The translations under genes were made by a program, and so were the position numbers. A stretch of DNA of 64,000 nt from Vibrio sp. BS-M-Sm-2. Lineage in GTDB: Bacteria; Pseudomonadota; Gammaproteobacteria; Enterobacterales; Vibrionaceae. This document shows, one piece after another, positions 16,551-25,710 of this stretch. Location: positions 372,001 through 436,000 of the forward strand of contig NZ_CP167895.1 of the NCBI RefSeq assembly GCF_041504345.1, in the 5' to 3' direction. Each line of letters opens with the position of its first letter. The first letter of the stretch is position 1. The notes below the pieces were generated by a model, which ran no database searches, was not told the DNA's origin, and worked only from the letters and a program-made list of their open reading frames with translations.

Positions 16551-19406
16551 ATGGAGACAAACACATCCCATGAGCGAGTAATAGACGCACAAGCTTATCA
16601 GCAGCTTGAAGCGATACTGGCTCAAAAAATAGAAACGGAACGCATTGTCACGCAAGAGGCAAAGCGCTTGGCTTACGGCACCGATGCGAGTTTTTATCGC
16701 TTGGTGCCGAAAATGGTTCTAAGGCTCAAGAACTTAGACGAAGTCATATTCACCATTCAAAGCTGTCGTGAACTCGGTATTCATTTTACCTTTCGCGCTG
16801 CGGGCACTAGCCTTTCTGGCCAAGCCGTTTCAGACTCGGTACTCATCACACTGACAGACGACTGGCGCGGCCACGAAATCGTAGACAACGGTAATCAGAT
16901 CATCCTGCAACCCGGTGTGATTGGTGCCGATGCCAACAAATACCTTGCCCCTTTCCAACGTAAAATCGGCCCAGATCCAGCTTCAATCAATACTTGTAAA
17001 ATCGGTGGTATAGCGGCGAATAACGCTAGTGGCATGTGTTGTGGTACTGCGCAAAACTCTTATCGCACCGTCGAGAGCATGAAAATCGTATTGAGTGATG
17101 GTTCCCTACTTGATACAGCGGATAACGCCAGCGTTGAGGCATTCAAGCAATCACACAAAGCGCTGTTTGAAGGCATTGTTGATTTACACAGACAGACTAG
17201 CTCGAATCAAGAACTCGCAGACAGAATCCGCCATAAGTACCGCCTCAAAAATACCACTGGCTACGCGCTTAATGCATTGGTCGATTACCACGACCCAATT
17301 GAAATCATCAAACACCTGATGATTGGCTCAGAAGGCACGCTAGGCTTCATCGCAGAGATTACCTACAACACGGTTATCGAACACCCAAACAAAGCTTCGG
17401 CTCTGTTGGTGTTTTCCGACATCGAACAAGCAAGCAAAGCCGTTACCACGCTATCCAAAACACCGGTTGCTGCGGTTGAATTGATGGATGGCAGAGCACT
17501 ACGTTCAGTGGCTGATAAACCGGGTATGCCTGCATTTATGCCAAGCTTGGACTTGGAAGCCGCGGCTATTTTGGTTGAATCACACGCCAGCTCCCACCAG
17601 GACTTAGATTTACAATGTAAATCAATTTTGGACGCATTAACTGAGTATACGATTGTTGAATCGGTGCCTTTCACTTCCGATCCAAAGACAGTCGCAACCC
17701 TATGGGGCATTCGAAAAGGCATGTTCCCTGCCGTTGGCGCCGTACGTGAAGTCGGTACGACCGTTATTATTGAAGACGTGGCGTTCCCTGTCGAAAACCT
17801 TGCTAATGGTATTCGAGAGCTGCAAGAGTTGTTCGATAAGTACGACTACAGCGAAGCGATCATTTTTGGTCACGCCCTCGAAGGCAATCTGCACTTTGTA
17901 TTTACTCAAGGCTTCGACAGCCAAACAGAAATCGATCGCTACGGCGGTTTCATGGATGACGTTGCCGAATTGGTTGCAGTGAAATACCAAGGTTCATTGA
18001 AAGCGGAACATGGTACAGGTCGTAACATGGCGCCTTATGTGGAGTTGGAATGGGGCAAAGATGGCTACGCCTTGATGCAACAGATCAAAGCGCTGTTTGA
18101 TCCAGAAAGACTGCTCAACCCCGGCGTTATTATTAACGACAATCCGAATTCACACATAACAAATCTGAAGCCAATGCCTGCTGCCGATGAGCTTGTCGAC
18201 CGCTGCATTGAGTGTGGATTTTGTGAGCCTGTTTGTCCGTCTCGTACGCTGACTCTATCACCACGCCAACGCATTGTTCTCTACCGAGAACTGCAACGCC
18301 GCCGCGCTGCAGGTGAAGAAATAGAAGCAAGCGAACTAGAGAAAACCTTCGAATACCAAGGCATCGATACCTGCGCTGCAACTGGCCTGTGTGCCGAGCG
18401 TTGCCCTGTGGGAATCAACACCGGCGACTTGATCAAGAAGCTTCGTATTGCCAAGTACGAGAAATTTACGCCAATCGCAAAGTGGACAGCGGATCATTTC
18501 TCGACCACCACTAAGCTGACCAAGGCTGGCCTCAAAACCAACCAAGTGGCGAGCAAAGTACTAGGCGCTAACACGGTCGGCAAGCTCACCAATGGCTTGC
18601 GCTCGATGACCAAAGGCGCGACACCCGTTTGGATGCCAGAAATGCCACAGTCCAACAGTCATACACTGACCTCTTCATCTATGACGGCAGAAAACTCAAG
18701 CAATCATAAGAAGGTGGTTTACCTGCCTTCATGTGCAAGTCGAACCATGGGACAGCAAAGCGATGCGGGCGATCAGCGTCCTCTGACTGAAGTGACCATG
18801 TCTTTACTCAACAAGGCTGGATTTGAGGTTATTCTTCCGAAGAAGCTAGATGACCAATGTTGTGGTATGCCTTACGACAGTAAAGGCATGACCGACTTAG
18901 CTCAATCGAAGGCTCAGCAGTTGGAAGAAGTGCTATGGCAAGCCAGTCGTCAGGGTGAATACCCAGTTTTGATGGACACCAGCCCGTGTGCCAAACGCAG
19001 TATTGAGCAATTCACCAAGCCATTAGAGGTGCTAGAGCCTACAGGGTTTGTGAACCAGTACTTGCTTGAACACCTGACACTTGAGCCACTGCAAGAAACC
19101 GTGATGCTGCATGTAACTTGTAGTTCTCGTCGAATGGGCTTAGAAGGCGCGATGTTGAGCCTTGCTAAAGCCTGTACCGAAGAGGTTATCGTCCCTGAGC
19201 ATATTCAATGTTGTGGTTGGGCGGGTGATAAAGGCTTTACTACGCCAGAGCTGAATGAGGCTGCGGTACACCCACTCAAAGAACAAGTGCCGAGCAACTG
19301 TACTCGCGGATTCAGCAACAGCCGAACCTGTGAAATCGGTTTATCGCACCACAGTGGCATTCCGTATCAATCAATCTTGTACTTGGTAGACGAAGTGGCG
19401 CAGTAG
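16551..19406 (+). CDS. FAD/Fe-S D-lactate dehydrogenase (Dld-II type)
   Basis: The 951-residue protein joins an FAD-binding type 4 domain (about 40-250), an FAD-oxidase C domain (to about 530), a dicluster ferredoxin domain (C552/C555/C558/C562 and C608/C614/C618) and a C-terminal pair of CCG domains (CCGMPYD at 770, CCGWAGDKG further on). This arrangement matches the respiratory D-lactate dehydrogenase known from Shewanella, and its place after lldP-lldD supports it. A more distant possibility is a YdiJ-like 2-hydroxyglutarate dehydrogenase. The ATG at 16551 follows AAGGA by seven bases; an upstream ATG at 16521 lies just beyond the repeat end. Confidence 0.88.
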   Translation: METNTSHERVIDAQAYQQLEAILAQKIETERIVTQEAKRLAYGTDASFYRLVPKMVLRLKNLDEVIFTIQSCRELGIHFTFRAAGTSLSGQAVSDSVLITLTDDWRGHEIVDNGNQIILQPGVIGADANKYLAPFQRKIGPDPASINTCKIGGIAANNASGMCCGTAQNSYRTVESMKIVLSDGSLLDTADNASVEAFKQSHKALFEGIVDLHRQTSSNQELADRIRHKYRLKNTTGYALNALVDYHDPIEIIKHLMIGSEGTLGFIAEITYNTVIEHPNKASALLVFSDIEQASKAVTTLSKTPVAAVELMDGRALRSVADKPGMPAFMPSLDLEAAAILVESHASSHQDLDLQCKSILDALTEYTIVESVPFTSDPKTVATLWGIRKGMFPAVGAVREVGTTVIIEDVAFPVENLANGIRELQELFDKYDYSEAIIFGHALEGNLHFVFTQGFDSQTEIDRYGGFMDDVAELVAVKYQGSLKAEHGTGRNMAPYVELEWGKDGYALMQQIKALFDPERLLNPGVIINDNPNSHITNLKPMPAADELVDRCIECGFCEPVCPSRTLTLSPRQRIVLYRELQRRRAAGEEIEASELEKTFEYQGIDTCAATGLCAERCPVGINTGDLIKKLRIAKYEKFTPIAKWTADHFSTTTKLTKAGLKTNQVASKVLGANTVGKLTNGLRSMTKGATPVWMPEMPQSNSHTLTSSSMTAENSSNHKKVVYLPSCASRTMGQQSDAGDQRPLTEVTMSLLNKAGFEVILPKKLDDQCCGMPYDSKGMTDLAQSKAQQLEEVLWQASRQGEYPVLMDTSPCAKRSIEQFTKPLEVLEPTGFVNQYLLEHLTLEPLQETVMLHVTCSSRRMGLEGAMLSLAKACTEEVIVPEHIQCCGWAGDKGFTTPELNEAAVHPLKEQVPSNCTRGFSNSRTCEIGLSHHSGIPYQSILYLVDEVAQ

Positions 19407-19448
19407 CCCCATTCATACTGCGAGCGACGTGCTCTAGCTTAAAACGAA

Positions 19449-19476
19449 AAATGGCAGCCCAATCAGGCTGCCATTT
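19449..19476. terminator. Bidirectional terminator after dld
   Basis: AAATGGCAGCC pairs with GGCTGCCATTT over a six-base loop, with A-rich sequence before and TTTCTTTG after. It separates dld from the converging small gene at 19528. Confidence 0.75.
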
Positions 19477-19527
19477 CTTTGTTCGTTTGATAAAACGTTA
19501 TTTAGCTAGTTGTTACGAAGCTGACAG

Positions 19528-19770
19528 CTAGAGAGATAAGCGCATTAACTCTTCTGGTGAGTAGTGTTCTGCTTCTGCACCTTTGGCGATTAAGTCGATC
19601 ACTTTAAATTCGCTCATGTCACCAAACTCTTTAGTTAAGTAGTCACGAAACGCTTTCTCGTTCGGCCATTTACCTCGCACGATATAGCCATCTTCTTTGT
19701 CAAAATCTTCCGTTTCAAAGAAGGAAAAATCGGTCATACCAATATTGTGGCAATACAAAACAAGATACAT
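19528..19770 (-). CDS. Conserved small protein of unknown function
   Basis: This 80-residue acidic, soluble protein (MYLVLYCHNIGMTDFSFFETEDFD...) is not one I can place in a named family. There is no signal peptide or membrane segment. It follows the AraC/GyrI-type regulator by 24 bp on the same strand, so the two are probably cotranscribed. Its high content of Asp, Glu and aromatic residues gives no functional clue. Confidence 0.7.
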   Translation of the reverse strand: MYLVLYCHNIGMTDFSFFETEDFDKEDGYIVRGKWPNEKAFRDYLTKEFGDMSEFKVIDLIAKGAEAEHYSPEELMRLSL

Positions 19771-19794
19771 AATTATTCCTCAAAAACGGGGTTA

Positions 19795-20664
19795 CTAATA
19801 AAAACTCACAGGGAGGTAGAAATCAAGCTCAAACACTTCATCACTATTAAGAAAATGGTTCCGATGATAATGCACATACGCAGGAGTCGAACGCTGTTTG
19901 AAACCAGAAGCCGGTAACCATTTTTCCAATACCATACTGATCTGTGGTAGCAGCTCACCATAACGACCATTAAGTCGAAACACCGCATGCAAACCGCCTG
20001 GAATCACCATTTGGTTCACCACACTGCGATACTTAATCGGCTCATCAATCGCGATACACGCTACATAGCGACACTGATCCATTTCAACCCAAGCAGGGTT
20101 AGAGTGATGCAAACCAAATTGGCTCGAAAAGTCACGCTGTTCCGAGTTCGCCCACGCTTTCAATATCAGCCATGCGTTGCGAATAGAGCGGTTATAACCA
20201 GTATGTCGAACATAAGCTGCCATTCGGTCTGATACTTCAACAATTTTAGGTTCCGGCAACTCCCGCTGCGACACATTCAAATAACCCGCCGCCACTTCGG
20301 GATCTTTCAGGTAAGGTTTTTCTGCAATCTGTAAATCATGCTTCCGCCATTCTCCGGGCGACATATTAAAAGTCGCTTTAAATGCTCGGCTAAACGAAGA
20401 CACAGAGCTAAAGCCGCATTTATGGGCGATCTCAACCACAGACGAGCTGGTATCGAACATTAATTGATTGGCCGCATACTCCATTCGAGTGCGTCGAATG
20501 TACTGATGTAGCGACTCCCCAACCACACTTTTGAACGTGCGATGAAAGTGTTGCTCTGAATACGCAGCAATCTCAGAGAGCGCTTTTGCAGACAAAGGCT
20601 GACTGATGTCTTGGTGAATATGGAACAAAACATCATTGATTCGGGATATATGTTGTCGTGACAT
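19795..20664 (-). CDS. AraC-family regulator with GyrI-like effector domain
   Basis: The 289-residue protein has an N-terminal AraC double helix-turn-helix (residues 8-105, with EIAAYSEQHFHRTFKSVVGES and VEIAHKCGFSSVSSFSRAFK) followed by a GyrI-like small-molecule-binding domain (about 125-289), the layout of Rob/SoxS-type drug-responsive regulators. It is divergent from an aminotransferase gene and cotranscribed with a small gene. Two direct repeats at 20674-20711 lie next to its start. Confidence 0.88.
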   Translation of the reverse strand: MSRQHISRINDVLFHIHQDISQPLSAKALSEIAAYSEQHFHRTFKSVVGESLHQYIRRTRMEYAANQLMFDTSSSVVEIAHKCGFSSVSSFSRAFKATFNMSPGEWRKHDLQIAEKPYLKDPEVAAGYLNVSQRELPEPKIVEVSDRMAAYVRHTGYNRSIRNAWLILKAWANSEQRDFSSQFGLHHSNPAWVEMDQCRYVACIAIDEPIKYRSVVNQMVIPGGLHAVFRLNGRYGELLPQISMVLEKWLPASGFKQRSTPAYVHYHRNHFLNSDEVFELDFYLPVSFY

Positions 20665-20673
20665 CGTTCAAAT

Positions 20674-20711
20674 AGCATAAATGGACATGTTTAAGAGCAT
20701 AAACGGACACG
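20674..20711. promoter_or_regulatory. Two direct repeats spaced 22 bp, likely AraC-type binding sites
   Basis: AGCATAAATGGACATG (20674-20689) and AGCATAAACGGACACG (20696-20711) differ at two positions and start 22 bp apart, two DNA turns. They sit between the divergent regulator and aminotransferase genes, where an AraC-type protein would act on both promoters. Confidence 0.65.
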
Positions 20712-20779
20712 CCAGTTTTTACAATTGCCGTGTAATATCAAGCGATAGAATAAAAACGATAAACGACGAGACACAACAC

Positions 20780-21928
20780 ATGGAAATCGCACAGTCATTA
20801 CAACAGATTCAATCTTCATACATTCGAGAGATCCTCGCAGCCGCAAGCGATCCAAATGTTATTTCGTTGGCCGGTGGTTTACCCGATGCGAAAACATTCC
20901 CTATCGATTTAATGAAGCCTACGCTAGAAAACCTAGCGAACATGCCTGAAGTTTTCCAATACGGTTCGACCGCCGGTTATGGCCCGTTGCTTGATCACCT
21001 AACACAAAGCTACCAATTGCCAGAATCTCACACGGCAATGATCTGTACAGGTTCTCAGCAAGGTTTGGATTTGATTGCACGTGCTTATGTTGATCCGGGT
21101 GATGTGGTTGTGATGGAAGCGCCAAGTTACCTAGGTGCGATGCAGGTTTTTGGCTTAGTTCAAGCAAACATTGCGACTGTGTCTCAAACAGAATTTGGCC
21201 CGAACCTGGATGAGCTGGAAACGTGCTTTGCACAGCAAGCGCCGAAAATGTTCTATGCCGTACCAGATTTCCACAACCCAACCGGCGTGTGCTGGGCAAC
21301 AGAAACTCGTCAAAAAGTGGCTGAGCTGTGTATCAAATACAACGTAGCCTTCATTGAAGATGCACCATACCGTGAGCTACGTTTCACTGGTACGGAACTG
21401 CCGTTGGTTTCTTCGTTCTGCCCTGATAACTCTATCGTTCTTCGTTCATTCTCTAAGATTGCATCGCCAGGTCTACGTATTGGTGCGGTAACAGGCAAAC
21501 GCAGCTACCTTGAGCCACTGATCAAAGTGAAGCAAGGCGCTGACTTGCACTCAAGTGTACCCATGCAAGCGCTGCTTGTTGGTCTTCTAAAGCATGAAGA
21601 CTTCAACGTGCATATGGAAAACATTCGCACACTGTATAAGTCTCGTTATGAAGTGTTGTTTTCAGAGCTAGAAAAACAACTGCCTACAGATTGCGTGTTA
21701 AAAGCCGTAGATGGCGGGATGTTCATTTGGGTTGAAATCCCAGAGTGCGATACCTTCGAATTAGCTAAGACTTTGCTATCGAATGGCGTCGCGGTAGTAC
21801 CAAGCCCAGTATTCTATCCACAGGCCGATGAAGCAAAAGCCGCACTGCGCCTAAACTTCACTAATGCCAACCCGGAAGAGTTGATGGAAGCGGTGAAACG
21901 CTTAGCGGAAGTACTTAACCAAGCGTAA
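20780..21928 (+). CDS. PLP-dependent aminotransferase (class I/II, 2-aminoadipate/MocR-like)
   Basis: The 382-residue protein is a fold-type I aminotransferase. The PLP-binding Lys is in SFSKIASPGLRIG, the cofactor-contact Asp/Tyr in EDAPYRELRF, and the N-terminal ISLAGGLPDAKTFP is typical of the 2-aminoadipate/aromatic aminotransferase group without a DNA-binding domain. The frame is open back to 20681, but that part contains the repeats of the regulatory region; the ATG at 20780 fits the family start (MEIAQSLQQIQSSYIREIL). Its amino acid substrate cannot be told. Confidence 0.88.
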   Translation: MEIAQSLQQIQSSYIREILAAASDPNVISLAGGLPDAKTFPIDLMKPTLENLANMPEVFQYGSTAGYGPLLDHLTQSYQLPESHTAMICTGSQQGLDLIARAYVDPGDVVVMEAPSYLGAMQVFGLVQANIATVSQTEFGPNLDELETCFAQQAPKMFYAVPDFHNPTGVCWATETRQKVAELCIKYNVAFIEDAPYRELRFTGTELPLVSSFCPDNSIVLRSFSKIASPGLRIGAVTGKRSYLEPLIKVKQGADLHSSVPMQALLVGLLKHEDFNVHMENIRTLYKSRYEVLFSELEKQLPTDCVLKAVDGGMFIWVEIPECDTFELAKTLLSNGVAVVPSPVFYPQADEAKAALRLNFTNANPEELMEAVKRLAEVLNQA

Positions 21929-21958
21929 TCGCTGCTTAAGTAACACATACTAGATACC

Positions 21959-21990
21959 AAAGCCCTGCTGTATTATTACAGCAGGGCTTT
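21959..21990. terminator. Terminator after the aminotransferase gene
   Basis: A perfect 14-bp stem, AAAGCCCTGCTGTA with its complement, closes a TTAT loop and is followed by TTT. It lies 30 bp after the stop codon. The remaining gap to 22229 is the trhO promoter region. Confidence 0.85.
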
Positions 21991-22229
21991 TTTGTGTAAT
22001 GTCGCCTCCAAGAAAGATGGTGAAATAACTCGGTTTCTTAAATAGTAAATCCACATAACATTTGTTGATAAATAGCCCTACCTTTGGTTGGTTTTTGTCC
22101 CGTACCGCCTTAGTTATACTGCGGCTGATTTTAATAAGCCAACAGACTGAACTAAGTTGAAATACTAAGTTTTGATCAAAACAGGCAACCGCTCTGGATT
22201 TACGTTCCAGCTCGCAGAAAGGAGAAACC

Positions 22230-23219
22230 ATGTCTCAATATGTTGTATGTGCTCTGTATAAATTCGTAGCACTTGATGATTACCAAGAAATTCGCCAGCC
22301 ACTCACTGATGTTTTAGAAGCCAACCAAATCCGCGGTACTTTGTTACTTGCGAGTGAAGGTATCAACGGCACCGTTGCAGGTAAGCGCGAATCTATCGAC
22401 GCTCTTCTTAAATGGTTCAAACAAGATTCTCGTTTGGCTGATGTGGTTTACAAAGAGTCGTTCAACGAAGAACAACCATTCAACCGTACCAAGGTTAAGC
22501 TTAAGAAAGAGATCGTAACCATGGGCGTTGAGGGCATCGACCCACGCCACGTTGTCGGCACTTACGTGAAACCAAACGAATGGAATGCGCTGATTTCTGA
22601 TCCAGATGTGATTCTGGTTGATACTCGTAACGACTACGAAGTGGACATCGGCACATTCAAAAATGCTGTAAACCCAAACACAGAAACCTTCCGTGAATTC
22701 CCTCAATACGTTGAAGACAATCTTGATCCTAAGAAGCACAAGAAAGTTGCAATGTTCTGTACTGGTGGTATTCGTTGCGAAAAATCAACAGCCTACATGA
22801 AAGAACAAGGTTTTGATGAGGTTTACCACCTTGAAGGCGGCATTCTTAAGTATCTAGAAGAAGTACCTGAAGAAGAGAGCATGTGGGAAGGCGATTGCTA
22901 CGTATTTGACGGTCGTGTTGCGGTAAACCACCAGCTAGAAAAGAGCGGCTACGATGTGTGTAACGCTTGTCGTCTGCCAATCACTGACGAAGACAAAGCC
23001 TCTGAGCACTTCGAGAAAGGCGTAAGCTGCCCTAAATGTGTTGATAAGCACAGCGACGAGCAAAAAGCGCGTTTCCGTGAACGTGAAAAGCAAGTTCAGC
23101 TATCAAATGCGCGTGGTGAAACCCACGTAGGTGGCGAAGCTGCTCATCTTATCGAGCAACGCAAAAAAGAGAAGCTTGCACACAAAGAGCAACAACGCTC
23201 TAGCAAGAAAGCGAAGTAG
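22230..23219 (+). CDS. trhO: tRNA uridine(34) hydroxylase, rhodanese family
   Basis: The 329-residue protein is a YceA/TrhO homologue, which makes 5-hydroxyuridine at the wobble base of certain tRNAs. It has an N-terminal acylphosphatase-like domain (about 1-95), a rhodanese domain with the active-site Cys 177 in CTGGIRCEKST, and a C-terminal Cys-rich stretch (CNACRLP...CPKC) and basic tail. It has its own ribosome site (AAAGGAG) and is flanked by terminators, so it is a single-gene unit. Confidence 0.94.
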   Translation: MSQYVVCALYKFVALDDYQEIRQPLTDVLEANQIRGTLLLASEGINGTVAGKRESIDALLKWFKQDSRLADVVYKESFNEEQPFNRTKVKLKKEIVTMGVEGIDPRHVVGTYVKPNEWNALISDPDVILVDTRNDYEVDIGTFKNAVNPNTETFREFPQYVEDNLDPKKHKKVAMFCTGGIRCEKSTAYMKEQGFDEVYHLEGGILKYLEEVPEEESMWEGDCYVFDGRVAVNHQLEKSGYDVCNACRLPITDEDKASEHFEKGVSCPKCVDKHSDEQKARFREREKQVQLSNARGETHVGGEAAHLIEQRKKEKLAHKEQQRSSKKAK

Positions 23220-23242
23220 TATTTGCTCCTACTAAAATAACG

Positions 23243-23286
23243 AAGGGTATTAGCGCATCCACAATGGAACGCTAATGCCCTTTTTT
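23243..23286 (+). terminator. Terminator after trhO
   Basis: AAGGGTATTAGCG pairs with CGCTAATGCCCTT with one mismatch over a 14-base loop, followed by a T run. Confidence 0.75.
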
Positions 23287-23375
23287 GATCCTGCTCTCGC
23301 TTTGTGTTTAGGAACACATTTATCTTCAAAAATAGGCTCTATACTGAAGTTAATTAGACAAGTGAGGAAGTGCCA

Positions 23376-23633
23376 ATGCTCAATGAAAACCATGCCTTTA
23401 TCTTAGATTTCCCAGATCTTAAATTAGACATTGTTCAGCTCAACCACGACGACGAAAAATTCAAAGCAGACATGCAGAAATACCACCAACTCGACTACGA
23501 CATCCGTCAGCTAGAAATCTCTGGCAGCCCTATCGATGACGACAGCATGCACAACCTCAAAGTAGAACGCATGGAGCTAAAAGACTCGCTACACAAACAG
23601 CTCACACGCCATCACGCACTTAAGATCGTATAA
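23376..23633 (+). CDS. YdcH-family (DUF465) small protein
   Basis: This 85-residue, probably coiled-coil protein matches the YdcH/DUF465 pattern: an N-terminal NHAFILDFPDL, a Y-x-x-LDYDIRQLE centre and a basic C-terminal part (LKDSLHKQL). Members are widespread in Gammaproteobacteria and of unknown function. A GTG at 23370 is in frame, but the ATG at 23376 is better placed relative to the GAGGAAG ribosome site. Confidence 0.85.
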   Translation: MLNENHAFILDFPDLKLDIVQLNHDDEKFKADMQKYHQLDYDIRQLEISGSPIDDDSMHNLKVERMELKDSLHKQLTRHHALKIV

Positions 23634-23645
23634 CAACTCATATGC

Positions 23646-23672
23646 TAGTGTGGCTAACTTAGCCACACTACT
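23646..23672. terminator. Hairpin between converging genes
   Basis: TAGTGTGGCTA (23646-23656) pairs perfectly with TAGCCACACTA (23660-23670) over three bases. The following sequence is CT-rich rather than a clean T run. Confidence 0.6.
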
Positions 23673-23723
23673 CTCCTTCTCAATGGGTTAATTTTTTGTA
23701 ATCGAAACTACCTGCTACCCAAC

Positions 23724-24986
23724 CTAATTATCCACTGAGAAATCTAAGTAAGTACTGAATTGAAGCCCATCATCTTGAGTTTCAAAACTCCAACCCATTC
23801 GCTCACAAATTCGTTGCACAATCACTAGGCCACAACCATAGCCAGCATTGTAAGTCTCGTTGCCATCATGACGGTTAGTGATCACTAATTGAGAACCTGT
23901 CACCACAATTCCAACATCGCCAATACTGTAGCTAAACGCATTTTTAATTAAGTTATTCAATACAATAGTAATAAAGCTCTCTGGCGCATACACAGTGACA
24001 GTCTCTTTGACGTCCAGATCATAACTCGCATCCTGCTTGGCAAACAAAGGCGCCATTTCAAGCAACTGATTCTGAACTTCGACTGCCAAGTCATAGTGAC
24101 CGAAATAATGCTCATCGATACTCTCTTTACCAAGCAGCAAAAACATCTCAGTCAGCACTCGCATCTGTTCACTCGCTTCTTGCAAGCGATTAATCGCTTT
24201 TAACGCAACAGGAGGTTGATTGGGTACTTTAGTTAGCAGATCAGCCGACCCTTTTATCACCATAATCGGGGTTCTAAGTTCATGAGAGGCAAATCGATTG
24301 AACTCCTCTTCCCGCTGAAAAAATCCTGAAATGTGATTCTTTGAATCTAAAAGCGTTTGCTCAATATGTCGTGTTTCAGCGTAAGATGTCTCAACTTCAA
24401 AACTTGGCTGCTCAGGGTGCATTTGCCCGATTTTCTTTTCTATCTGATTAAGTGGCCTCGACAGCGAGCGTACAACATAGATCCCATACAGAACCATGAA
24501 GATGGAGGTTAAGCCACCTAGTATGAGGGTGTAGTTGTGGAGGCTCCATTCATACTCGTCGAGGTAGTCGTCGGCGTCATCTTGAAACAAGATATACATC
24601 AGCCCTTTGCCTGACGGGTGTTCGAATACGTAAAAATGTTTATCTTCTGTACCTAACAGATGTTCATAGAAACCGGGCTCTTTGTATCGAGCTAACCAAT
24701 TGGGCAGTTCTCTTTCACTCCAATAGGTTGAAAACTCATTTTTATTCGGCAACAACGCATCTTCGCCAAGCAACTGATATTCAGACGTATAACGGTTAGC
24801 TTCAGTGTCTAGCCAGTGATGGAGGCTGATCACTTCCATCTGGTTTTCAGCGATATAAATAACTGTCCAGAAAAGCCCGAACATGACCAAGGTCATCAAA
24901 CCAAAGCTGCGGCGAATTTTTCGGTAGATGCTCGGGTAATCGCCGTGGCTTGAGCCGTTATGCTTTGAGTCGGTAACCTTGTCCAT
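23724..24986 (-). CDS. Sensor histidine kinase
   Basis: The 420-residue membrane kinase has transmembrane segments at about 27-47 and 151-172 around a ~100-residue periplasmic sensor. A linker and HisKA domain follow, with the phosphorylated His 235 in FASHELRTP, then a HATPase domain with N box NNLIKNAF and G box GYGCGLVIV. Its start overlaps the end of the response regulator gene by 29 bp, so they are an operon. The pair is divergent from a DUF5666 lipoprotein gene. Confidence 0.92.
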   Translation of the reverse strand: MDKVTDSKHNGSSHGDYPSIYRKIRRSFGLMTLVMFGLFWTVIYIAENQMEVISLHHWLDTEANRYTSEYQLLGEDALLPNKNEFSTYWSERELPNWLARYKEPGFYEHLLGTEDKHFYVFEHPSGKGLMYILFQDDADDYLDEYEWSLHNYTLILGGLTSIFMVLYGIYVVRSLSRPLNQIEKKIGQMHPEQPSFEVETSYAETRHIEQTLLDSKNHISGFFQREEEFNRFASHELRTPIMVIKGSADLLTKVPNQPPVALKAINRLQEASEQMRVLTEMFLLLGKESIDEHYFGHYDLAVEVQNQLLEMAPLFAKQDASYDLDVKETVTVYAPESFITIVLNNLIKNAFSYSIGDVGIVVTGSQLVITNRHDGNETYNAGYGCGLVIVQRICERMGWSFETQDDGLQFSTYLDFSVDN

Positions 24987-25626
24987 GAATAGTCTCTAAT
25001 CGTGAATGTTCAAACCCTTTATCGAGCGCGTTACGCAGGCCATAAATATGACTTCGCAGTGCATCACTGCTTGGCGATTCATCACCCCAAACAGAATCAA
25101 TCACTTCAGTTCTTGAAACAATCGCTGGTGCATGACGCATAAGGACTTTTAGTATCTTAAGCTGAATACGACTCAACTTAATAAGCCTACCTTCTCGGTA
25201 TACCTCGTCGGTCTGCGAGTTGAGAGATATATCGGCAAAACTCTGCTTTCCAATATCTTGCCGTGGTCCTCGGCTTGCCAATGCGTTGAGCCTTAAACTG
25301 AGCTCTTGCATTGCGAAAGGCTTCACCAAGTAATCATCTCCGCCCGCTTGAAAGGCAGCGATTTTGTCGTCCAACCTATCTTTAGCGGTTAAAAATAGAA
25401 TTGGCGTAGGGCACTGCACCTCTTCTCGTAACTTTTTGACAGCAGAAATACCGTCCAATTTAGGCATCATGATGTCCATAATAATCACGTCATAATGATT
25501 CTCAGACGCTAACTTCAACGCCGCTTCACCATGATAAGCACAATCGATCACCATCCCTTCTAACTCTAGGTAATCGGCAATGGTTTCTGCAACATTATGG
25601 CTGTCATCAACGATCAAAACTTTCAT
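24958..25626 (-). CDS. OmpR-family response regulator
   Basis: The 222-residue protein has a receiver domain with acidic pair D7/D8, phosphorylated D51, T80 and K102, and a C-terminal winged helix (LSRIQLKILKVLMRHAPAIVSRTEVIDSVWGDE). It is the partner of the kinase whose gene overlaps its 3' end. It starts 85 bp from the divergent lipoprotein gene, which is the most likely local target. Confidence 0.93.
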   Translation of the reverse strand: MKVLIVDDSHNVAETIADYLELEGMVIDCAYHGEAALKLASENHYDVIIMDIMMPKLDGISAVKKLREEVQCPTPILFLTAKDRLDDKIAAFQAGGDDYLVKPFAMQELSLRLNALASRGPRQDIGKQSFADISLNSQTDEVYREGRLIKLSRIQLKILKVLMRHAPAIVSRTEVIDSVWGDESPSSDALRSHIYGLRNALDKGFEHSRLETIHGQGYRLKA

Positions 25627-25710
25627 CGATTTATTTCACCTTTCTTCACGAGTGCTTCACGTTTGAGTTTATAAGATACACCCTCAATAAACTAAATAAA
25701 GAGTATATAG

